64,000 nucleotides of DNA from Streptomyces rishiriensis. Its GTDB lineage: Bacteria > Actinomycetota > Actinomycetes > Streptomycetales > Streptomycetaceae. Position 1 is the stretch's first letter. Each line of letters starts with the position of its first letter. Below the pieces are notes generated by a model. That model had not been told where the DNA came from, ran no database searches, and was given only the letters and a program-made list of their open reading frames with translations. The stretch lies in the NCBI RefSeq assembly GCF_003112535.1, contig NZ_BEWA01000019.1, positions 203,580-267,579 on the forward strand, given 5' to 3'. This document shows positions 57,250 to 64,000 of this stretch, piece after piece. Position numbers and translations under genes: made by a program.

Positions 57250-58755
57250 TCAGGCCGCCGAGCCGGCGACGGGACGCCGTCGGCCACCGGACTGCGCCGA
57301 CTCCCGGTCGGGCCGGCCCGTGCCGCGCCGGCCCCGGTAGCCCTGGGACGACGACGAGCCCGAGGAGGCCGACGAAGAGGACCCGGAGCGCCGGGGGCGC
57401 TTCGCGGCCGGCGGCGCGGTGATGACGACCGGGACGCCGGACGGCGTCTGGGCGCCGGTGATGCGGTTCAGCTCGGCCTCGCCCGAACGCACCGGGGTGA
57501 CCTGGGGGGAGATGCCGGCCGTGGCCATCAGCCGGGTCATGCCGCGCCGCTGGGCGGGGGTCACCAGGGTGACGACGCTGCCGGACTCGCCGGCGCGGGC
57601 GGTGCGTCCGCCGCGGTGCAGGTAGTCCTTGTGGTCGCTGGGCGGATCCACGTTGACCACCAGGTCGAGGTTGTCGACGTGGATGCCGCGCGCGGCGACG
57701 TTGGTCGCCACCAGCACGGTGACGTGCCCGGTCTTGAACTGGGCGAGGGTGCGGGTGCGCTGCGGCTGGGACTTGCCGCCGTGCAGGGCCGCCGCGCGCA
57801 CGCCGTTGTTGAGCAGGTGCGTGGTCAGCCGGTCCACCGCGTGCTTGGTGTCCAGGAACATGATCACCCGGCCGTCGCGCGCCGCGATCTCGGTGGTGGT
57901 GCGGTGCTTGTCCGCGTCGTGCACATGGAGCACGTGGTGCTCCATCGTGGTGACCGCGCCCGCCGAGGGGTCGACGGAGTGCACCACCGGGTCGCTGAGG
58001 TAGCGGCGCACCAGCAGGTCGACGTTGCGGTCCAGGGTGGCGGAGAACAGCATCCGCTGCCCCTCGGGGCGCACCTGGTCGAGGAGCGCGGTGACCTGGG
58101 GCATGAAGCCCATGTCGGCCATCTGGTCGGCCTCGTCCAGGACGGTGACGGCGACGTCGTCCAGCAGGCAGTCGCCGCGGTCGATGAGGTCCTTGAGCCG
58201 CCCCGGCGTCGCGACGACGATCTCGGAGCCGTTGCGCAGCGCGCTGGCCTGCCGGCCGATCGGCATCCCGCCGACCACGGTGGCCAGCCGCAGGCGCACG
58301 GAGCGGGCGTAGGGCGTCAGCGCGTCGGTGACCTGCTGGGCGAGCTCGCGGGTGGGCACGAGGACGAGCGCGAGCGGCCGCCGGGGCTCGGCGCGCCGGC
58401 CCTCGGTGCGGGCCAGTGCCGCGAGGCCGAAGGCGAGGGTCTTGCCCGAGCCGGTGCGGCCGCGGCCGAGCACGTCACGGCCGGCCAGCGAGTTCGGCAG
58501 GGTCGCCGCCTGGATCGGGAACGGCACGGTCACGCCCTGCTGACCGAGCGCGGCCAGCAGCGGGGCCGGCAGCGCGAGCTCGGCGAACGACTCGACGGCG
58601 GGCAGCGACGGGGTGACCGTCTTCGGCAGGGCGAATTCGCCCTGCGGCGCGGACGGCCGGCGGCTGGGGCCGGAGGAGCGGCGGGAGCCGCCGAAACGGC
58701 TGCCGTTCGAGCTCCCGAAACGGTCATAAGTGCGAGTGTTCTGCGCACGGTTCAT
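57250..58755 (-). CDS. DEAD-box RNA helicase (copy 2)
   Basis: A 501-aa helicase paralogous to the one at 41595-43136. The motif set is the same (GRTGSGKT, PTRELAQQ, TPGRL, VLDEADQM, FSATLDR, YLHRGGRTAR) and long stretches of the core are identical, while the N-terminal Arg/Gly tail and C-terminal Ser-rich tail differ. ATG 58755 follows AAGGAAGG. It is preceded by a cold-shock gene, with a hairpin between them, and followed by a CBS-like gene. Both helicases would resolve RNA structure at low temperature. Confidence 0.92.
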   Translation of the reverse strand: MNRAQNTRTYDRFGSSNGSRFGGSRRSSGPSRRPSAPQGEFALPKTVTPSLPAVESFAELALPAPLLAALGQQGVTVPFPIQAATLPNSLAGRDVLGRGRTGSGKTLAFGLAALARTEGRRAEPRRPLALVLVPTRELAQQVTDALTPYARSVRLRLATVVGGMPIGRQASALRNGSEIVVATPGRLKDLIDRGDCLLDDVAVTVLDEADQMADMGFMPQVTALLDQVRPEGQRMLFSATLDRNVDLLVRRYLSDPVVHSVDPSAGAVTTMEHHVLHVHDADKHRTTTEIAARDGRVIMFLDTKHAVDRLTTHLLNNGVRAAALHGGKSQPQRTRTLAQFKTGHVTVLVATNVAARGIHVDNLDLVVNVDPPSDHKDYLHRGGRTARAGESGSVVTLVTPAQRRGMTRLMATAGISPQVTPVRSGEAELNRITGAQTPSGVPVVITAPPAAKRPRRSGSSSSASSGSSSSQGYRGRRGTGRPDRESAQSGGRRRPVAGSAA

Positions 58756-58899
58756 GAAGAAACCTTCCTTGATACGGGCGCGTGCCAAGGAATTCCGCAG
58801 CGAGATGAACAGCGCAGAAAATCGCGGGAACGAGCCGAGAAATCGGGCGCCGGAGTACCGGCGAACGGGGGGGAAATCACCCGGGAAAAGCAGCGAGCC

Positions 58900-58927
58900 G
58901 GGGCCCGCACCCCAAGGTGCGGGCCCC
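58900..58927 (-). terminator. Hairpin between csp and helicase (copy 2)
   Basis: Perfect 12-bp stem GGGGCCCGCACC with loop CCAA. Stem sequence and position closely match the hairpin of the first module (43170-43201), although the loop and flanks differ, indicating conserved function. Confidence 0.8.
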
Positions 58928-58957
58928 AGCTGCAAGAACTACGCGTCAGTGCCTGTA

Positions 58958-59161
58958 TCAGGCGGGGACGATGTTCTCGGCCGTCGGGCCCTTCTGGCCC
59001 TGCGCGATGTCGAACGACACCTTCTGGCCTTCCTGGAGCTCACGGAAGCCCTGCGCGGCGATGTTCGAGTAGTGGGCGAAGACGTCGGCGCCGCCGCCGT
59101 CCTGCTCGATGAAGCCGAAGCCCTTTTCCGCGTTGAACCACTTCACGGTGCCGGTTGCCAT
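58958..59161 (-). CDS. Cold-shock protein (copy 2)
   Basis: A 67-aa CspA-family protein with intact RNP1 (KGFGFIEQ) and RNP2 (DVFAHYS), differing from copy 1 at about a dozen positions. ATG 59161 follows GAAGGAGA. The leader to its right is AT-rich for this genome and about 170 bases long, typical of cold-shock mRNAs; unlike copy 1 it shows no T-run terminator. It is the first gene of the csp-helicase-CBS unit. Confidence 0.95.
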   Translation of the reverse strand: MATGTVKWFNAEKGFGFIEQDGGGADVFAHYSNIAAQGFRELQEGQKVSFDIAQGQKGPTAENIVPA

Positions 59162-59648
59162 AACTATCTCCTTCGGGACGGTGCTCGGAGTTCGCCCTGT
59201 GCGTACTCCGGTCGCCGTGATGATCAACCCGTCGGAAAACCTCAAGGCAACCACAACTGCAACTGAGCTCGACACTAGCACGGCGTCATTCTGCTCGTGC
59301 GGAAAATAATTCCGACTCAGTTCCGGCCCGGGGAATAAGCGTCGCGCGCGAAGACTATTTCTCCTGTCGCGACCGCAGATATTCCGCCGCCGCGGATGCG
59401 GTGTCGCCGGCGGCCGCTCCCGTTGCGGAGCTGTGACCAGCCCTGATGCCCCGTCCGGGCCCATGTCGCCGACCGCGGCCAGGACGCCGGCGAGCCGTGC
59501 GGCGTCCGGCACCGAGACGAAGGACACACCACCCGTCGGAGGCGGCCCCCGCATGCGGACCCGCAGGCCAGAGGGTGGAACCTCGGACATCAGTTCGGCG
59601 TCAAGCAAGTCGAACAGGCTGGCGTACGGACGACTCGGGGTGGCACAC
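59162..59648. promoter_or_regulatory. csp leader and divergent spacer
   Basis: 487 bases without a confident gene. The left 170 bases are the AT-richer csp leader; GTGCTAGTGT on the minus strand around 59275 resembles a -10 region also seen before copy 1 (GTGCTACCGT). The right 250 bases are GC-rich, and an open minus-strand frame there (about 59460-59590) has partial coding bias but no recognisable family. The deacetylase promoter must lie at the far right. Confidence 0.45.
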
Positions 59649-60509
59649 GTGGACAGGCGGATCAAGACGGCGGCGGCGGCCTGTCTCCTTCTCGCGGCGG
59701 GACTGGCCACGGGCTGCACGCCCGCCTCCTCCTCGGCCTCCGGTTCCGGCTCCGCCGCCCCGGACCGCTCCCCGTCGCCCGCCCGCGCGCGGGGCGAGGC
59801 GGGTGCGGCGGCACGGGGAGCCGTCCGGGCGGCATACCGCAAATGGGGCCTCGAGCCGCTGGCCGCACCGCCCGCCCCTCCCGCGACCAAGCCCGCGCGG
59901 CGCAAGGCCGCCGACGGCGGGGTGCCGGTGATCAGCGAGATACCCACCACGCAGAAGATCGTCTTCCTCACGTTCGACGACGGCGCCGAGAAGGACCCGA
60001 AGTTCGTGACGATGATGCGCGAGCTGAAGATCCCCTTCACGATGTTCCTGACGGACGCCGCCGTCAGCGCCGACTACGGCTACTTCAAGCCGCTCCAGGG
60101 ACTCGGCGCCGCCGTGCAGAACCACACGCTGACGCATCCGAACATGCGCACCCTGAGCGCGGCCGCCCAGAAGCGGGAGATCTGCGGCCAGCAGCAGAAG
60201 CTCAAGGAGCACTACGGCACCACGCCCCGGCTGTTCCGTCCGCCCTACGGCAACTACAACGAGGACACCCGGGCGGCCGCCGCGTCCTGCGGCCTCGAGA
60301 GCATCGTCCTGTGGCGCGAGTCCATGCAGATCAAGAACATGCAGTACCAGCGCGGCGACAAGAAGCTCCACCCGGGCGACATCGTCCTGGCCCACTTCCG
60401 CGGACCGTCCGAGCTCAAGGGCGCCACGATGACGGAGATGACGGCCAACCTGCTGCGCCACATCCAGGAGCAGGGCTACACGGTCGCCCGCCTGGAGGAC
60501 TACCTCTAG
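59649..60509 (+). CDS. Lipid-anchored polysaccharide deacetylase
   Basis: A 286-aa lipoprotein: signal peptide and lipobox LATGC (Cys about 22), Ser/Ala-rich linker, then a NodB-type deacetylase domain (about 100-285). Catalytic motifs are intact: TFDDGAEKD (Asp base and metal Asp), HTLTHPNM (metal His pair) and RPPYGNYN. It should remove acetyl groups from extracellular chitin-type or peptidoglycan sugars, or acetylated polysaccharide. The GTG at 59649 gives the shortest proper signal peptide; an in-frame GTG lies three codons upstream. It is convergent with a small membrane-anchored protein gene. Confidence 0.88.
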   Translation: MDRRIKTAAAACLLLAAGLATGCTPASSSASGSGSAAPDRSPSPARARGEAGAAARGAVRAAYRKWGLEPLAAPPAPPATKPARRKAADGGVPVISEIPTTQKIVFLTFDDGAEKDPKFVTMMRELKIPFTMFLTDAAVSADYGYFKPLQGLGAAVQNHTLTHPNMRTLSAAAQKREICGQQQKLKEHYGTTPRLFRPPYGNYNEDTRAAAASCGLESIVLWRESMQIKNMQYQRGDKKLHPGDIVLAHFRGPSELKGATMTEMTANLLRHIQEQGYTVARLEDYL

Positions 60510-60880
60510 AGCCGAGGGGGCGTCGGCCGGCGGTCGTGGTGTCGCGGGGCGGCGGTGTCGCAGACGTGCGGGTAGAGGGGCCGAAGCCGCTCCCAGTGAA
60601 CGCTGAGATGCCGTTCGGCGTCGCGCAGCGCCCCACGGCCCACGACGGGCTCCCGTCCGGATGCCGATACGGAGCCGGAGGTGGACGCGGGTGCGGGTGC
60701 GGGTCCGGTGGGGGCGGACTCGGACGCGGCGGGCGCCGCCCCGGACCGGGCGGAAGCCGGACCGCCGAGGCGCCGGACGTGCCGGACCTGCCGGGGGCGA
60801 GGGGTCGCTCCCCAGCGCAGCAGCAGCACGCAGGCGACGACGGTCGCCGCCGCGAGGGCGAGAGGGGGGTGAGCGCTCAC
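60506..60880 (-). CDS. Small anchored protein, unknown
   Basis: A 124-aa protein with one N-terminal hydrophobic segment (LALAAATVVACVLLLRW) and a disordered Ala/Pro/Ser region, ending in a helix with ERHLSVHWERLRPLYPHVC. No family recognised. The GTG at 60880 is chosen because AGGAAGG lies six bases upstream; an open frame extends further to 60937. Its stop overlaps the end of the deacetylase gene on the other strand by four bases, so the two genes share a terminus. Confidence 0.55.
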   Translation of the reverse strand: MSAHPPLALAAATVVACVLLLRWGATPRPRQVRHVRRLGGPASARSGAAPAASESAPTGPAPAPASTSGSVSASGREPVVGRGALRDAERHLSVHWERLRPLYPHVCDTAAPRHHDRRPTPPRL

Positions 60881-61035
60881 AGGATCCCTTCCTCGGGCGC
60901 ACGGGCCGCCGGTTCGGCGTCCATACCGGTCGGACACCTCAGTACCCCCGGGAGCCCGGCTCTACCGCTCATCGGACCACCGTCACCGAAAGGTGTCACC
61001 GCGCGTCCGCCGGCCTGACCGGGCCCCGCCCCGGC

Positions 61036-62172
61036 TCAGGACCCCAGGCGGCGGCGGTCCTCCTCGTCCCACTTGCGGGTGTCGCGCGGCTGGACGTAGG
61101 GCTCTTCGTCGGCCGGGTGGCCGCCGGCGACGGCGCGCTGGCGCACCATCTCCGCGTCGAACTCCAGGCCCAGCAGGATCGCCAGATTCGTGATCCACAG
61201 CCACACCAGAAAGACGATCACGCCGGCCAGGGTCCCGTACGTCTTGTTGTACGACCCGAAGTTCGCCACGTACAGCGCGAACCCGGCGGAGGCGATCATC
61301 CAGATCAGCAGGGCGAGGAAGCTGCCCGGCGTGATCCACCGGAAGCCGCGGACCCTCGCGTTCGGGGTCGCCCAGTACAGCAGCGCGATCATGACGGTGA
61401 CCAGCACCACCAGCACCGGCCACTTGGCGATCGACCAGGCCGTCAGCCCCGCGTCGCCGACGCCCAGCGCCGTGCCCGCCTGCCGGGCCAGGCCGCCGGT
61501 GAACACGACGATCAGCGCGCTGATCACGGCCATCACCATCAGGGCCACGGTCACGCCGACCCGCACCGGCAGCACCTTCCACACCGGACGGCCCTCGGGG
61601 ACGTCGTAGACCGCGTTGGCGCTGCGGATGAACGCGGCGACATAACCGGACGCCGACCACACCGCGAGCACCAGGCCGACGACCGCCATGACCGAGCCGA
61701 TCCCGCCCTTGCCCTGCATCTGCTGCACCGCGTTGCGCAGGACGTCCTGGGCCGGGCCCGGGGCCAGCTTCTGGATGTTGTCCAGGACCGTCTGCGTGGC
61801 CGACCGGCCGACGATGCCCAGCAGCGACACCAGGGCCAGCAGCGCGGGGAACAGCGCCAGGATCGAGTAGTAGGTGAGGGCCGCTGCCCGGTCGCTCAGC
61901 TCGTCTCTCTTGAACTCCTTCAGGGTGCCCTTCAGCACTGCCTTCCATGAGCGTCGGGGCAGGTCGGTCGGGCTGTCCGGAGCCCGCCGCTCGACCCGCT
62001 CGTCCGGCCCGGCGGAGACCGTGTCCGGTCCGTCCCTGTCCGCGTCGTCGTCCCGGACCTCGTTCTCCGGCTCGGCGGAGGCCGGGGCCCGCATCGTCTC
62101 GTCCTCGCGCGCGGCGGCGTCGCGCTCCTCGTGGCGCCCGTGCCACCCGCGCCGCTTCAGTGTCCGTGTCAT
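61036..62172 (-). CDS. YihY/BrkB-type membrane protein
   Basis: A 378-aa membrane protein of the YihY/virulence factor BrkB family. Residues 1-75 are a charged cytoplasmic N terminus; about 95-330 hold six hydrophobic segments (RAAALTYYSILALFPALLALVSLLGI, GYVAAFIRSANAVYDVPEGRP, VALMVMAVISALIVVFTG, FLALLIWMIASAGFALYVANF, TYGTLAGVIVFLVWLWITNLAIL); the tail is charged. The family was once called RNase BN in error; real function is unknown, perhaps transport or envelope assembly. It is divergent from the SRPBCC gene at 62416. Confidence 0.92.
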   Translation of the reverse strand: MTRTLKRRGWHGRHEERDAAAREDETMRAPASAEPENEVRDDDADRDGPDTVSAGPDERVERRAPDSPTDLPRRSWKAVLKGTLKEFKRDELSDRAAALTYYSILALFPALLALVSLLGIVGRSATQTVLDNIQKLAPGPAQDVLRNAVQQMQGKGGIGSVMAVVGLVLAVWSASGYVAAFIRSANAVYDVPEGRPVWKVLPVRVGVTVALMVMAVISALIVVFTGGLARQAGTALGVGDAGLTAWSIAKWPVLVVLVTVMIALLYWATPNARVRGFRWITPGSFLALLIWMIASAGFALYVANFGSYNKTYGTLAGVIVFLVWLWITNLAILLGLEFDAEMVRQRAVAGGHPADEEPYVQPRDTRKWDEEDRRRLGS

Positions 62173-62415
62173 TCCGTTCGGGTATCCGACCCAGTCTCAC
62201 TCATACGCAGATTCTCGACATATAGGACTTTTCTTCCGTCGAATCGAGTCGAGTCGAGCCGCAGGCCGGGGCGGTGACCGGAGGCCGTTCGTCCGCTCGG
62301 GTCTTCATGCCGGGCCGGGCGGGTACCCGGCGACGTGCGCAACGGCCGTAAGAGCGGCGAACACAGCGAACACAGCGAGCGCGGCAAGCGCGCGGCAAGA
62401 GACCAGGAGGAGCTC

Positions 62416-62892
62416 ATGAGCACGGTGAAGGATGCGGTGGAGGTCGAGGTGCCCGTCCACACGGCCTACAACCAGTGGACCCAGTTCGAGGAGTTCCCGA
62501 ACTTCATGGAGGGCGTCGAGGAGGTGCGACAGCTCGACGAGCGGCACAACCACTGGATCACCAAGATCGGTGGAGTGCGGCGCGAGTTCGACACCGAGAT
62601 CGTCGACCAGCTGCCGGACGACCGCATCACCTGGCGGGTCGTCGGCGGCGAGACCCGGCAGCGGGGATCGGTCAGGTTCGAGCGACTGGACGACACCCAC
62701 ACCCGCGTGGAGCTCGTGATGGACGTCGAGCCCTCCGGCATGGCCGAGAAGGGCGCGGACATGCTCGGCATGATCGACCGCCGGGTCAAGGGAGACCTGC
62801 ACCGCTTCAAGGACTACGTCGAGGGCCGCGGCGGCGAGACCGGCGCCTGGCGCGGACGCATCCGCCCCGGGGACCCCGGCTCGACCCTCTGA
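62416..62892 (+). CDS. SRPBCC (cyclase/dehydrase-like) protein
   Basis: A 158-aa cytoplasmic SRPBCC-fold protein of the polyketide cyclase/dehydrase-like type: MSTVKDAVEVEVPVHTAYNQWTQFEEFPNFMEGVEEV is characteristic. Members of this subgroup are widespread stress-linked proteins in actinobacteria, and a role in polyketide synthesis should not be assumed. ATG 62416 follows AGGAGG within a purine-rich stretch. It is divergent from the YihY gene across 243 bases and is followed by the MSMEG_6728-like gene 78 bases on. Confidence 0.87.
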   Translation: MSTVKDAVEVEVPVHTAYNQWTQFEEFPNFMEGVEEVRQLDERHNHWITKIGGVRREFDTEIVDQLPDDRITWRVVGGETRQRGSVRFERLDDTHTRVELVMDVEPSGMAEKGADMLGMIDRRVKGDLHRFKDYVEGRGGETGAWRGRIRPGDPGSTL

Positions 62893-62970
62893 CCTGCCAG
62901 GACGCCTGCTGAGGCGAGGGCGCCACGAGGTCCGGACGAGAACGCCGGGGGCTCTGAAAGGGGCGGCGGC

Positions 62971-63528
62971 ATGCAGACCTTCCTGCCCTGTCCCGACTTC
63001 AGGGCCTCGGCGCTCGTTCTGGACCGGCGCCGGCTCGGCAAGCAGCGGGTCGAGGCGCTGCAGGTCCTTCGCGGCCTCGTCCGGCCCGGCTACGGATGGC
63101 GCAGGCATCCGGCCGTGCGCATGTGGACGGGGTACGAGGAGGCCCTGGTGAGGTACGGGCTGGAGATCTGCCGGGCGTGGTGCGACCTGGGTCACCAGGA
63201 CACCTGTGCGGCCACGCTCGTCGCGGACTTCAGGGCCGCCCAGCCCCTCGCGCCGACCGCGACCGCGACCTCGACCGTGACCTCGAGTGCGGCCTTGAGT
63301 GCGCCGGTGCGCGACCAGGCCCGGCTGGCGGCGGCCGGGGACCTTCCTCCGTGGCTCGGCGACGACGCCTTTCACCGCAGCCACCGGTCGGCGCTGGTGC
63401 GCAAGGACCCGGTCGTCTACGCGCCGCTCTTCCCCGACGTGCCGGACGATCTGCCCTACGTCTGGCCGGTCTCGGACCGGGTGAGCGGGACCCCTCCCGC
63501 CGCCGGATCCGGCCCCGCTGCCCCGTAG
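62971..63528 (+). CDS. MSMEG_6728-like protein, possible DNA glycosylase relative
   Basis: A 185-aa protein matching the actinobacterial MSMEG_6728 family, related to pyrimidine-dimer glycosylases of the T4 endonuclease V type: MQTFLPCPDFRASALVLDRRRLGKQRVEALQVLRGL at the N terminus and WTGYEEALVRYGLEICRAW in the middle. A Thr/Ala-rich insertion (about 92-112) from short repeats interrupts the domain, which resumes at PPWLGDDAFHRSHRSALVRKDP. The reaction is not proven for this subgroup. It follows the SRPBCC gene on the same strand. Confidence 0.8.
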   Translation: MQTFLPCPDFRASALVLDRRRLGKQRVEALQVLRGLVRPGYGWRRHPAVRMWTGYEEALVRYGLEICRAWCDLGHQDTCAATLVADFRAAQPLAPTATATSTVTSSAALSAPVRDQARLAAAGDLPPWLGDDAFHRSHRSALVRKDPVVYAPLFPDVPDDLPYVWPVSDRVSGTPPAAGSGPAAP

Positions 63529-63766
63529 CCCGGCGACGCGCCCGCAGCCCGGCCCGGCGACCCGGCACTCGCGTGAGCCGCCTCCCGTCCCCGCCTCGCG
63601 GGCGCCCAGGGCGAACGGCGCGGAAACGAGCGCCGACGCCGCCCCCACGGGCCGGACAAGAGCGCGCGGAAAGTTTTGCCGGGGGCACGACAAGTGGAGT
63701 GACCGGCGGTAACTTCGGATTCGCTTCCCTAGCAACCGCTTTCACTCCCCCAGGAGACACTCCCGC

Positions 63767-64000
63767 ATGCGCAGACACCTCGCCTGCCTGGCGGCGGCCG
63801 CCACCCTCGGCGGCCTCGCCGCCGCCGCGCCCCCCGCAGCGGCCGCAGCGACCACGACGAGCGCGGAAACCGCCACGACCACGGCAACCGCCACGAGCTC
63901 GGCGACCACCACGAGCACGTCGGTCGCAGCGGCCGCGGCCGCGGGCTCGGGCAGCTTCAACGTGCTCAGCTACAACGTGGCGGGCCTGCCCGCCATCATC
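63767..64000 (+). CDS. Secreted endonuclease/exonuclease/phosphatase family protein (5' part)
   Basis: Only the first 78 codons lie in the window. They encode a signal peptide (MRRHLACLAAAATLGGLAAA, cleavage expected around 27), a Thr/Ala-rich stretch of TATATS-type repeats, and then GSGSFNVLSYNVAGLP. The latter is the first strand of the DNase I/sphingomyelinase-like fold, with the metal-binding Asn. The closest types are secreted phosphohydrolases or sphingomyelinase-like proteins. ATG 63767 follows CAGGAGAC. The catalytic core is beyond the window end. Confidence 0.72.
   Translation, partial: MRRHLACLAAAATLGGLAAAAPPAAAAATTTSAETATTTATATSSATTTSTSVAAAAAAGSGSFNVLSYNVAGLPAII

Noticed and set aside
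59460..59590. Minus-strand frame upstream of the second csp with partial coding bias
   Set aside because: No start with a ribosome binding site, no family match, and the frame runs on through the AT-rich csp leader; noted but not called.
61947..62225. Pro/Arg-rich plus-strand frame opposite the YihY N terminus
   Set aside because: Antisense of the charged YihY N-terminal region; no ribosome binding site or homology.
62416..62892. Polyketide cyclase of a biosynthetic cluster
   Set aside because: No polyketide synthase or tailoring genes nearby; SRPBCC proteins of this subgroup are widespread outside such clusters.

Overview
The window is very GC-rich with strongly GC-biased third codon positions, GTG/TTG starts and many secreted or lipid-anchored proteins. 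It also carries an LAETG sortase substrate, DUF397/DUF5753 genes and ANTAR, LAL and ECF regulators. All of this points to a Streptomyces (or close relative) chromosome. No plasmid, phage integrase, transposase or CRISPR array was seen. Family names and gene numbers from other species are from memory; no search was run.

Layout. 0-16.4 kb: mixed housekeeping and envelope genes: a GAF-ANTAR regulator, lipoproteins, a nucleoside hydrolase, the LAETG surface protein, a GH13 alpha-glucosidase, DUF4142, a MOSC protein, a DUF397/DUF5753 remnant pair, a 2OG-Fe(II)-like DUF6445 protein, an M23 peptidase, a GH26-like hydrolase, a lysyl-oxidase-like copper enzyme and an LCP cell-wall ligase. A tRNA-Gly-like gene with an abnormal T loop lies at 16459-16531.

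16.6-41.4 kb: a complete Streptomyces-type contractile injection system (CIS), resembling the region I recall as SCO4242-SCO4263 in S. coelicolor. The core runs leftwards as one nearly gapless operon: sheath, tube, chaperone-like protein, a 52-aa DUF6760 protein, a 1254-aa disordered protein, a second tube protein, LysM hub, VgrG-like spike, gp25, gpJ, gpI, and a zinc-ribbon membrane protein with a glycan-binding tail. The AAA+ ATPase and DUF4255 cap genes form a second leftward unit. Between the two units, two rightward sister genes encode membrane proteins with the same N-terminal half but different outer modules (ChW versus ricin lectin), each with a near-identical leaderless promoter. An orphan response-regulator-like gene and a giant LAL regulator with elastin-like repeats close the cluster. 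No PAAR tip, tail fibre or classical tape measure is visible, which fits the cytoplasmic, membrane-tethered CIS described in Streptomyces.

41.4-64 kb: two copies of a cold-shock module (csp upstream of a DEAD-box helicase, separated by a hairpin) 15 kb apart; DUF952; TerB and a zinc-ribbon membrane protein; a pectate lyase with a promoter and a palindromic operator; a GbsR/MarR-like regulator divergent from a DUF4097-DrrA-DrrB export unit; a TetR divergent from a quinone-oxidoreductase-like gene; a secreted SRPBCC protein; an atypical SDR; a zinc-finger/ECF sigma/SnoaL fusion; a CBS-like protein; a secreted polysaccharide deacetylase; a YihY membrane protein; another SRPBCC protein; an MSMEG_6728-type protein; and the start of a secreted endonuclease/exonuclease/phosphatase family protein cut by the window end.
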